A stretch of DNA of 25,769 nucleotides from Aliterella sp. RAGGC_92 (GTDB taxonomy: Bacteria; Cyanobacteriota; Cyanobacteriia; Cyanobacteriales; Chroococcidiopsidaceae). Position numbers and translations under genes: made by a program. Below, piece by piece: positions 18,004 to 24,778 of the stretch (position 1 is its first letter; each line of letters begins with the position of its first letter). The DNA lies in contig JAPJOW010000026.1 in the NCBI GenBank assembly GCA_030826005.1, positions 1-25,769 of the forward strand. Direction: 5' to 3'. The notes under the pieces were generated by a model. That model saw only the letters and a list, made by a program, of their open reading frames with translations, did not search any database and was not told the DNA's origin.

Positions 18004-19302
18004 TTGGTTAATACCACCATCAAAACTACCAAATCCGAAGAAATCTTTGCCGCCGCGCAAAATTTAATGCCTGGAGGAGTAAATTCTCCAGTTAGAGCAT
18101 TTAAGTCTGTAGGTGGGCAGCCGATTGTTTTCGATCGCGTCAAGGGTGCAAATGTTTGGGATGTAGATGGCAATCAATACATTGACTACGTGGGTAGTTG
18201 GGGTCCGGCGATTTGCGGTCATGCCCACCCGGAGGTAATCAGTGCATTGCACGCGGCTTTGGATAAAGGCACTAGCTTTGGCGCGCCCTGCGTCCTCGAA
18301 AACGTCCTTGCTGAGATGGTAATTGATGCCGTTCCTAGCGTGGAAATGGTGCGTTTTGTTAATTCCGGCACCGAAGCTTGTATGGCAGTCTTGCGCTTGA
18401 TGCGAGCCTTCACGGGACGCGACAAAATTATCAAGTTCGAGGGCTGCTATCACGGTCATGCGGATATGTTTTTAGTTAAAGCTGGATCGGGGGTAGCAAC
18501 TTTAGGTTTACCAGATTCTCCCGGAGTACCCAAATCGACAACGGCGGATACTTTAACAGCCCCTTACAACGATCTCGAAGCTGTTAAAGTTTTATTTGCC
18601 GAGCATTCCAACCAGATTGCTGGAGTAATTTTAGAACCCGTAGTAGGAAATGCTGGTTTTATTGCTCCTGATGCTGGCTTTTTGGAAGGTTTGCGTTTGC
18701 TGACGAAAGAAAATGATGCGTTGTTAGTCTTTGATGAAGTAATGACGGGCTTTCGGATCGCTTACGGTGGCGCTCAAGAAAAGTTTGGCGTTACGCCGGA
18801 CTTAACTACTTTAGGTAAAGTTATCGGCGGTGGCTTACCTGTAGGCGCTTATGGCGGTCGTCGCGATATTATGTCAATGGTTGCCCCTTCTGGCCCTATG
18901 TATCAAGCAGGGACGCTTTCTGGCAATCCTTTAGCAATGACGGCGGGGATTAAAACTTTAGAATTACTGCAAAAGCCAGGTACTTATGAGTATCTAGACC
19001 GAATTACCAAAAAGTTATCTGATGGTTTATTGCAGATTGCTAAAGAAACCCATCATGAAGCTTGCGTCGGTCAAATTAGCGGGATGTTCGGTTTATTTTT
19101 TACCCCAGGTCCCGTTCGCAACTACGAAGATGCGAAAAAGTCCGATCTAAGCAAGTTTAGCCGTTTCCATCGCGGAATGTTAGAGCGGGGCATTTATTTA
19201 GCGCCTTCGCAGTTTGAGGCGGGTTTTAGTTCGGTGGCGCATACGGAGGCGGATATCGATCGCACTCTAACTGCCGCACGGGAAGTTATGTCTAGCCTTT
19301 AA
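18004..19302 (+). CDS. hemL: Glutamate-1-semialdehyde 2,1-aminomutase HemL
   Basis: HemL is a PLP enzyme that converts glutamate-1-semialdehyde to 5-aminolevulinate, the committed precursor of chlorophyll, heme and phycobilins in the C5 pathway. The 432-residue chain starts VNTT, carries LMPGGVNSPVRAFK (21-34), has the PLP-associated DEVMTGFR (244-251), and the Schiff-base lysine is Lys272 in TLGKVIGGG. The start is a TTG at 18004: a strong Shine-Dalgarno AGGAG (17993-17997) sits 6 nt upstream, and the resulting N-terminus MVNTT matches homologues as I remember them. No ATG occurs before residue 22. It is monocistronic, ending in an intrinsic terminator. Confidence 0.96.
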   Translation: MVNTTIKTTKSEEIFAAAQNLMPGGVNSPVRAFKSVGGQPIVFDRVKGANVWDVDGNQYIDYVGSWGPAICGHAHPEVISALHAALDKGTSFGAPCVLENVLAEMVIDAVPSVEMVRFVNSGTEACMAVLRLMRAFTGRDKIIKFEGCYHGHADMFLVKAGSGVATLGLPDSPGVPKSTTADTLTAPYNDLEAVKVLFAEHSNQIAGVILEPVVGNAGFIAPDAGFLEGLRLLTKENDALLVFDEVMTGFRIAYGGAQEKFGVTPDLTTLGKVIGGGLPVGAYGGRRDIMSMVAPSGPMYQAGTLSGNPLAMTAGIKTLELLQKPGTYEYLDRITKKLSDGLLQIAKETHHEACVGQISGMFGLFFTPGPVRNYEDAKKSDLSKFSRFHRGMLERGIYLAPSQFEAGFSSVAHTEADIDRTLTAAREVMSSL

Positions 19303-19316
19303 TCTGTTTGAATTTC

Positions 19317-19351
19317 ACCCCCATCCTTTCCCTATAAAGGTTGGGGGTTTT
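19317..19351 (+). terminator. Intrinsic terminator of hemL
   Basis: CCCCCA (19318-19323) pairs with TGGGGG (19342-19347). The stem continues inward, past a T-T mismatch, with CCTTT / AAAGG (19325-19329 with 19336-19340). TTTTATTT follows. It sits just downstream of the hemL stop. Confidence 0.85.
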
Positions 19352-19436
19352 ATTTGAGTTTAAAACGGCGCTTAAAAATAGCGAGCGCTTGTTTTTTGCT
19401 AACTTAATAGTACAATTGAACTAAATTAAGTCAGTG

Positions 19437-19835
19437 TTAATCTGGTGGTAATAAAGCCATAATCTGCTCGACAAAATCTTGATGGTCAACTACAGGCTTA
19501 GAAATATAGCCGTCCGCACCACTAAGAGAAAGAAAACTATGGCGATCGCCTTCCATAGCGTGGGCAGTTACCAAAATCACTGGCAAGGAAGCAGTTTTTG
19601 GATTGGCTTTTAACATTTGGGTAATTTTGATACCATCTACAGATTTACCCTGGTAAACACTGCGAGAAAGAGAAACATCCATCAAAATAATGTCTGCTAG
19701 TTTGTCTGAAGCAATTTGCATTACTTCTTCCACATTTTCCGTGTGCTTGACCGCTAAACCTGCCCGTTTCGTCAAAATTTTGGCAAAAACCCGCGCGTTA
19801 ATCGGATCGTCTTCCACAATCAAAACAGTTTTCAT
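19437..19835 (-). CDS. Stand-alone response-regulator receiver protein (CheY-like)
   Basis: A 132-residue single REC domain with no output domain. The acidic pocket (Glu8, Asp9, Asp10 in VEDD), the phospho-acceptor Asp53 (ILMDVSL), the switch Thr90 (LVTAHA) and Lys113 (ISKP) are all present, so it should be phosphorylatable. Between Asp53 and helix 3 there is a slightly longer loop (SLSRSVYQGKSVDG) than in canonical CheY; such loops are common in cyanobacterial REC-only proteins. No kinase gene is adjacent. It could serve a hybrid phosphorelay or the orphan kinase at 285-3077, but nothing in the sequence shows this. It is divergent from the topoisomerase gene, with a perfect inverted repeat between them. 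Confidence 0.93.
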   Translation of the reverse strand: MKTVLIVEDDPINARVFAKILTKRAGLAVKHTENVEEVMQIASDKLADIILMDVSLSRSVYQGKSVDGIKITQMLKANPKTASLPVILVTAHAMEGDRHSFLSLSGADGYISKPVVDHQDFVEQIMALLPPD

Positions 19836-19910
19836 TTTTTATTGGGTGCAAGCTATTAAATATTAGTAGTCAAAGATATTGAAGCTATGACTAAAATTAA
19901 CGCATCCTAA

Positions 19911-19940
19911 AAATATAAGTAAGTCCATTTACTTATATTT
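19911..19940. repeat. Perfect 12-bp inverted repeat in a divergent promoter region
   Basis: AAATATAAGTAA (19911-19922) and its exact reverse complement (19929-19940) flank the 6-nt spacer GTCCAT. The repeat lies 75 bp upstream of the receiver gene and 90 bp upstream of the topoisomerase gene, which are transcribed away from each other. The position suits an operator or cruciform. No adequate T-run supports a terminator role. Confidence 0.6.
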
Positions 19941-20030
19941 GCATCTAACCCCTCCGACGGATTACCTTGTAGCTCGTCAAAATAATTCAGTTATTGCAAC
20001 GCTTATTTTATTTCTAAACAGGAAAAACTC

Positions 20031-22514
20031 ATGGCAAAACAGTTAAACCTTCTCCCGACGGGACAGGTCATCACCACCGCCCTGCATACAGAAATGCAAC
20101 GGTCTTATCTTGAATACGCCATGAGTGTCATTGTTGGGCGGGCATTGCCCGATGTCCGCGATGGCTTAAAGCCCGTCCACCGCCGGATATTGTACGCTAT
20201 GCACGAACTAGGATTAACGCCCGATCGCCCTTATCGCAAGTGCGCGCGGGTGGTAGGGGATGTATTGGGTAAATATCACCCGCACGGCGATCAATCGGTT
20301 TATGAGGCTTTAGTAAGGCTGGTACAGGAGTTTTCTAGCCGCTATCCTCTCCTAGCCGGTCATGGCAATTTTGGCTCGGTAGACAACGATCCGCCGGCGG
20401 CGATGCGATACACCGAAACTCGGCTTTCGCCCATCAGTCATGAAGCAATGCTGGCAGATATTGGCGAGGAAACTGTTGAATTTATTAGTAACTTTGACAA
20501 TTCTCAGCAAGAACCGACGGTACTACCTGCCCAATTGCCTTTATTGCTATTAAACGGTTGCGCGGGAATTGCCGTCGGGATGGCAACAAATATTCCGCCG
20601 CACAATTTGGGAGAAGTAGTAGATGGTTTAATTGCCTTAATCGACCAGCCAGAATTATCTGAAGAAAAGCTATTAGAGTTAATTCCAGGTCCCGATTTTC
20701 CCACCGGAGGCGAAATTGTCGGCAATAGTGGCATTAAAGAAGCTTATACAACAGGGCGAGGAAGTATTGTCCTGCGCGGAGTAGCAGCAATTGAAGAAAT
20801 CGCTGCCACTAGAAGCAGCAAGCGGCGGACGGCGATTGTAATTACAGAGTTGCCTTACCAAGTCAATAAAGCCGCTTGGATTGAAAAAATGGCGGAACTT
20901 GTCAATCAAGGGAAGTTAGAGGGAATATCGGATATTCGCGATGAAAGCGATCGCGAAGGTATGAGAGTAGTAATTGAATTGCGGCGAGATGCTAACTCCC
21001 ACGCCGTACTGCAAAGCCTTTATCAGCAAACTGCCTTGCAAATAAATTTTGGGGCGATTATGCTGGCGATCGCCGACGGACAACCGCGACAGTTGAGTTT
21101 AAAGCAATTATTGCAGGAGTTTTTAATCTTCCGCGAACAAACTTTACTCCGTCGCTACTCTTACCAACTAGAGGAGGCGCAAGAGCGGATTCATATTGTC
21201 GAAGGGTTAAACAAAGCTCTAGCAAAGCTAGATGAAGTTATTACTATTTTGCGCCAAGCGGCGGATGGTAGCACGGCAAAAATGGCGCTGCAAAATAGAA
21301 TTGCATTAAGTGAAATTCAAGCCGATGCCGTCTTAGCTATGCCTTTACGCCGATTGACGGGCTTGGAAAAACAGAACTTACAAACGGAAGAAGCGCGCTT
21401 AAGAGGAGAAATTGAAAGCCTGCAAAAATTATTAAGCGATCGCCGCGAGTTGTTAAAGGCGTTAAAAAAAGATTTACGCACTCTCAAGCGCAAGTATGCA
21501 GATGCGCGGCGGACTCGGTTTATAGACGAACAGGCATTGCGCCAGGAAAGAGAAAAAAACCAACGCCGAGTAGCGGAGAGCGCCCAAAAGGAAGAACAGG
21601 GCGAGGAGGCAGTAATAGAATTTACTTTACGCGGCTACGTGCGGAGGTTAGTAAACGGTCAAAAAGCCGGGAAAAAGGCTAATAGTACGGCAGATAATGA
21701 TTGTGTAGTCCAGCAAGTTAAGGCTAATACCAATCAAGACTTAGTAGTGCTAACCAGTGGCGGGAAGGTTTACCCCATCAAGGCGGGAGATGTGCCTTTG
21801 TTGTCGGGACGCAGTTTATCTGGGCGGGGTGCGCCGTTGATTAGTTTGCTACCTAATGCGGCAGAAAGCGTAGTTTCTCAATTTGTGATGCCGGATAAGG
21901 CGGCGCAGATGGTGTTATTAACAAAGTTGGGAAGAATTAAACGATTAGCTTTAGAAGAATTAACTGGTTTGAGCAGTCGCGGTTTGACGGTGATTAAGTT
22001 CAAAGATGACGATAGCTTATTAGCTTGTCAAATTACCGGGACTGGGGAAGATGCGGTTTTGGCGACGGCGGGCGGACGGTTGCTGAGATTTAGAGTTGAT
22101 GACGAGCAGTTGCCAATTCTAGGGCGGACCGCCGTTGGCTTGCAAGCTTTGCGATTGAGGAAAAATGAGAAATTAGTTGGTTGCGCCACAAGTTCGGATG
22201 TGGAGGAGAATTTGTTGCTATTTTCTCAGCTAGGGTATGCTAAACAAATGCCAATGCGATCGCTGCGACGCGGCAATCGCGGCGATATTGGTACTCAAGT
22301 ATTGTCTTTTACAAGTAAGTTTGATGGGGTAGTTAGTATAGTTTTAGCTCCGGCGGAGGCAATGTTGGCGGTGACGACCAATCAACGTTTGTTACAGTTG
22401 CCTGCAAGTGCGATTAGCGTTGCGGGTAAGGAGGGTACGGGCAGCCGTCTTGCCGAACTTAAGAGCGATGAGAAAATTGTAAATGTTAATGTTTTACCTT
22501 TGCCCTTAAATTAG
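20031..22514 (+). CDS. Type IIA topoisomerase subunit A (ParC/GyrA family)
   Basis: The breakage-reunion subunit of a type II topoisomerase (topoisomerase IV or gyrase), which works with a ParE/GyrB ATPase. In its 827 residues the winged-helix core has ALPDVRDGLKPVHRRILYAM (38-57) and the catalytic Tyr127 in AAMRYTETR. The tower and coiled coil reach about 540. A C-terminal beta-pinwheel then begins around 550 (VIEFTLRGYVRRL). The pinwheel lacks a recognisable QRRGGKG GyrA box, and the N-terminus MAKQLNLL matches the second cyanobacterial A subunit rather than the usual GyrA. I therefore favour a ParC-type role, though databases often call it gyrA. The Shine-Dalgarno AGGA (20020-20023) precedes the ATG by 7 nt. 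No B subunit is adjacent. Confidence 0.88.
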   Translation: MAKQLNLLPTGQVITTALHTEMQRSYLEYAMSVIVGRALPDVRDGLKPVHRRILYAMHELGLTPDRPYRKCARVVGDVLGKYHPHGDQSVYEALVRLVQEFSSRYPLLAGHGNFGSVDNDPPAAMRYTETRLSPISHEAMLADIGEETVEFISNFDNSQQEPTVLPAQLPLLLLNGCAGIAVGMATNIPPHNLGEVVDGLIALIDQPELSEEKLLELIPGPDFPTGGEIVGNSGIKEAYTTGRGSIVLRGVAAIEEIAATRSSKRRTAIVITELPYQVNKAAWIEKMAELVNQGKLEGISDIRDESDREGMRVVIELRRDANSHAVLQSLYQQTALQINFGAIMLAIADGQPRQLSLKQLLQEFLIFREQTLLRRYSYQLEEAQERIHIVEGLNKALAKLDEVITILRQAADGSTAKMALQNRIALSEIQADAVLAMPLRRLTGLEKQNLQTEEARLRGEIESLQKLLSDRRELLKALKKDLRTLKRKYADARRTRFIDEQALRQEREKNQRRVAESAQKEEQGEEAVIEFTLRGYVRRLVNGQKAGKKANSTADNDCVVQQVKANTNQDLVVLTSGGKVYPIKAGDVPLLSGRSLSGRGAPLISLLPNAAESVVSQFVMPDKAAQMVLLTKLGRIKRLALEELTGLSSRGLTVIKFKDDDSLLACQITGTGEDAVLATAGGRLLRFRVDDEQLPILGRTAVGLQALRLRKNEKLVGCATSSDVEENLLLFSQLGYAKQMPMRSLRRGNRGDIGTQVLSFTSKFDGVVSIVLAPAEAMLAVTTNQRLLQLPASAISVAGKEGTGSRLAELKSDEKIVNVNVLPLPLN

Positions 22515-22608
22515 TCGGTTTGATGATTTTTGGTTTTTGTTAAATTGCGGTAAAGTCAGGCAATGGCATTTAATTAGATTAATTTTACTTAGCTATTAAA
22601 CAAAAATC

Positions 22609-23889
22609 GTGGCACAGGTTGTTTTAGAAAACATTTATAAAAGCTTTCCTACTGCTTCTAAGCTAGAACCCGCTATTGTTCCCGTAGCCGCCCAACCATC
22701 AATTACGGCGGTAGATGACTTGTCAGATTTGCCGGGCGATCGCTCTGGGGTTCAAATCTTACGGCGGATTAATCTCACGGTGGCAGATGGGGAATTTATG
22801 GTACTGGTAGGCCCTTCAGGCTGCGGCAAAAGTACGCTTTTGCGGCTAATTGCCGGGCTTGAAGAAATGACTGGCGGCAATATTTGGGTGGGTAGTGCTT
22901 TAGTTAACGATCTGCCGCCCAAGGCGCGGGATATCGCGATGGTGTTTCAAAACTATGCTCTTTATCCTCACATGACGGTTTATGACAATATTGCTTTTGG
23001 ACTGAGACGAGCGGGGGGAGGACAAGGGGGAGAATTTGCTGGTTGGGCGGAGAATTTGTTGGTGGGAATGACGCGGAGATTGCCTAAGCCTTTGCGTTAT
23101 ATTACCGAGCGCGAACGAGTTGTAGATAAGCGAGTAAAAAATGTTGCGGCTTTACTGCAAATAGAACAATTACTCCATCGATTGCCCAAACAACTTTCTG
23201 GCGGACAAAAACAGCGCGTGGCTTTGGGAAGAGCGATTTCCCGCAATCCGCAAGTTTTTTTGATGGATGAACCGCTTTCTAACTTAGATGCCAAACTCCG
23301 CGCCGAGACTCGCGCCCAAATAGTTAAGTTGCAACGCCAATTAGGAACGACAACTATTTACGTTACTCACGATCAAACCGAAGCAATGACTATGGGAACT
23401 CGCATTGCGGTGATGAATTTAGGGCAATTGCAACAAGTCGCGCGTCCTTTGGAACTCTACAATCGCCCAGCGACAAAGTTTGTGGCTGAGTTTATTGGTT
23501 CGCCACCGATGAATTTTTTAGAAGTGGAGTTTCTTGCGCCTTTACTAATTTCTCATCCTTTATTTCGCTTCACTCTCCCCGAAGTTTGGGAAAAAGCTTT
23601 AAGTAAATACGATCGCCAACCGCTAATTATTGGGATGCGACCAGAGCATTTTAGTCTGGGTGATGCGGCATCAACCAACCTTCCCGTGCAAGTAGACCTT
23701 GTAGAAGCCCTAGGTAACGAAACTTACCTTTCTGTTAGTCCTACTAATTCCCAAAGTGCTGCTTCTATTCAAGTAAGAATTCCCCCCGATCGCCAAGTAT
23801 CTTTACTTGAGCAGTTGTGGCTATCTTTTACCCCAGATAAGCTGCATTTCTTCGATCCAGATACAGGTAAAGCTATTTGGTATGACTAA
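22609..23889 (+). CDS. ABC transporter ATP-binding protein, MalK/UgpC type, with two insertions
   Basis: This ATPase should power a sugar, glycerol-phosphate or osmolyte importer. It has Walker A GPSGCGKST (68-76), Q-loop Gln114, signature LSGGQ (196-200), Walker B VFLMDEP (216-222) and the switch His254. Its C-terminal regulatory region (about 290-426, with GMRPEHF) is of the MalK class. Relative to E. coli MalK the ATP site is about 32 residues later, because of an insertion at about 15-47. Another insert of about 30 residues lies between the Q-loop and signature (about 133-165). The start is a GTG at 22609, 94 bp after the topoisomerase stop. No permease or binding-protein gene is in the window, so the substrate is unknown. 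Sharing among several importers is plausible. Confidence 0.9.
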   Translation: MAQVVLENIYKSFPTASKLEPAIVPVAAQPSITAVDDLSDLPGDRSGVQILRRINLTVADGEFMVLVGPSGCGKSTLLRLIAGLEEMTGGNIWVGSALVNDLPPKARDIAMVFQNYALYPHMTVYDNIAFGLRRAGGGQGGEFAGWAENLLVGMTRRLPKPLRYITERERVVDKRVKNVAALLQIEQLLHRLPKQLSGGQKQRVALGRAISRNPQVFLMDEPLSNLDAKLRAETRAQIVKLQRQLGTTTIYVTHDQTEAMTMGTRIAVMNLGQLQQVARPLELYNRPATKFVAEFIGSPPMNFLEVEFLAPLLISHPLFRFTLPEVWEKALSKYDRQPLIIGMRPEHFSLGDAASTNLPVQVDLVEALGNETYLSVSPTNSQSAASIQVRIPPDRQVSLLEQLWLSFTPDKLHFFDPDTGKAIWYD

Positions 23890-23935
23890 ATTAAGTCTTT
23901 CTTACTTAAGACATAGACAATTTGTAAATAGGAGT

Positions 23936-23953
23936 GTTACATTAGTTTACATA
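23936..23953 (+). promoter_or_regulatory. HLR1 element (RpaB binding site) upstream of hli
   Basis: GTTACATT-AG-TTTACATA matches every position of the known HLR1 consensus, a pair of (G/T)TTACA(T/A)(T/A) repeats separated by two bases. It lies 40 bp before the hli ATG. A -10-like TATAAA (23962-23967) follows, so the element overlaps the expected -35 region. That position fits repression by RpaB in low light and release under high light. The match is seen directly; the regulation is inferred from work on other cyanobacterial hli genes. Confidence 0.8.
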
Positions 23954-23961
23954 GAAGGAAA

Positions 23962-23967
23962 TATAAA
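23962..23967 (+). promoter_or_regulatory. Candidate -10 element of hli
   Basis: TATAAA lies 8 bp downstream of the HLR1 element and 26 bp before the hli ATG. The -35 position falls within HLR1 and has no good TTGACA match. Confidence 0.45.
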
Positions 23968-23993
23968 TTAAAAAGTTAACAGGAACGCAAGCT

Positions 23994-24176
23994 ATGCAAG
24001 ATACAACCAAAGTCGTTACAACTCCAATTATGGAAGACCGCAACGCTTGGCGCTACGGCTTTACTCCCCAAGCAGAAATTTGGAATGGTCGTTTGGCAAT
24101 GATTGGGTTTTTAGCTGCCGCCGCCATTGAATTGTTTTCTGGACAAGGTTTTCTCCACTTCTGGGGCATCATGTAA
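23994..24176 (+). CDS. High-light-inducible protein (Hli/Scp, one-helix chlorophyll-binding)
   Basis: A 60-residue thylakoid protein of the LHC-like family that binds chlorophyll and carotenoid and protects photosystem assembly under strong light. The single membrane helix (about 30-50) carries the ExxNxR chlorophyll-binding motif as AEIWNGRLAMIGFLAAAAIE, with Glu28, Asn31 and Arg33. The N-terminal FTPQAE preceding it is also typical. The Shine-Dalgarno AGGA (23981-23984) is 9 nt before the ATG. Upstream is a full HLR1 element and downstream an intrinsic terminator, so it is a self-contained light-stress gene. Which Hli subgroup it belongs to cannot be said without alignment. Confidence 0.95.
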   Translation: MQDTTKVVTTPIMEDRNAWRYGFTPQAEIWNGRLAMIGFLAAAAIELFSGQGFLHFWGIM

Positions 24177-24210
24177 TACCCAGCAATAAAGTATCAAAGA
24201 CAAGGAATTC

Positions 24211-24250
24211 GACCTAAGAGATAACAAGAATCTCCTAGGTCATTTTTTTT
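24211..24250 (+). terminator. Intrinsic terminator of hli
   Basis: Arms 24211-24222 and 24230-24241 form a 12-bp stem with one A-C mismatch. The core is GACCTA / TAGGTC, the loop is 7 nt, and a run of eight T follows at 24243-24250. It begins 34 bp after the hli stop. Confidence 0.88.
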
Positions 24251-24305
24251 ACTAGATTTCTGACAAAAGTTGGATATGTGTATCTATTTATAAAAAATTT
24301 TTTTA

Positions 24306-24588
24306 GCCCGCTTAGGGTTGAAACCCCGTTTTTTGATAGCTAATGCCTAACCCGCCTAGGGTTGAAATTCCAATCTATGAGCTAATGCCTAGCTCTTTTA
24401 ATGCCACCCAATCCATTTATCAGCATATTTGTGGGGTTGAAACCCCAATCTATGAGCTAATGCTTAACCCGCCTAGGGTTGAAACCCCAATCTGTGAGCT
24501 AATGCCTAACCCGCCTAGGGTTGAAATTCCAATCTGTGAGCTAATGCCTAACCCGCCTAGGGTTGAAACCCCAGGCTAATAGCTAAAG
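24306..24588. repeat. Array of 42-bp tandem repeats
   Basis: Clear 42-bp units lie at 24346-24387, 24463-24504, 24505-24546 and 24547-24588. A shorter one is at 24433-24462, and diverged sequence is at 24306-24345 and 24388-24432. Each unit has CCGCCTAGGG followed by GGTTGAAACC, a small palindrome, and then AATCTRTGAGCTAATG. Units alternate between GAAACCCC and GAAATTCC. The unit length equals 14 codons, so one + frame stays open (24343-24579), but I do not regard it as a gene. Together with 24605-24721, which holds a pyrimidine-rich tract (24641-24688), this fills the 602-bp gap between hli and sigA. Confidence 0.85.
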
Positions 24589-24604
24589 TCGGCTCAAGCC
24601 GACT
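24587..24604. repeat. Perfect 8-bp inverted repeat at the end of the array
   Basis: AGTCGGCT-CA-AGCCGACT is a perfect hairpin with a 2-nt loop, abutting the last 42-bp unit. It has no T-run, so it is not a standard terminator. I recall similar GTCGGCT-type palindromes as dispersed intergenic repeats in cyanobacteria; that recollection is unverified here. Confidence 0.7.
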
Positions 24605-24721
24605 GAAGAAAAAGAGATTAGACTGTTGCAAGAAGTTTAATTTCTTTCCCCCTGTCTCCTTGTCTCCTTATTTCCCTTTCTCCTACCTGTATAATTACAC
24701 TCCTAAAAACAGAGGTCTAAC

Positions 24722-24755
24722 AAAAAACGCCAACAGCAAGAGCCATCAGCGTTTT
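24722..24755 (-). terminator. Intrinsic terminator of sigA
   Basis: On the minus strand AAAACGC (24755-24749) pairs with GCGTTTT (24730-24724). Further inner pairing includes wobbles, and a T-run continues to 24722. It starts about 24 bp beyond the sigma-factor stop. Confidence 0.75.
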
Positions 24756-24778
24756 AGTAAATTAAAAATTAAGCTAAT

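Noticed and set aside
19402..19431. ACTTAAT/ATTAAGT inverted repeat as a terminator for the receiver gene
   Set aside because: Only seven AT-rich pairs, a 16-nt loop and no T-run on the minus strand.
24343..24579. Open + frame of 78 codons in the repeat array
   Set aside because: It exists because the 42-bp repeat is a multiple of three. It has no Shine-Dalgarno, its composition follows the DNA repeat, and it resembles no known protein.
24306..24588. CRISPR array
   Set aside because: Units are contiguous with no unique spacers of even length, and no cas genes are present.
24690..24695. TATAAT as a + strand promoter
   Set aside because: No -35 element and no + strand gene follows; it would only read antisense to sigA.
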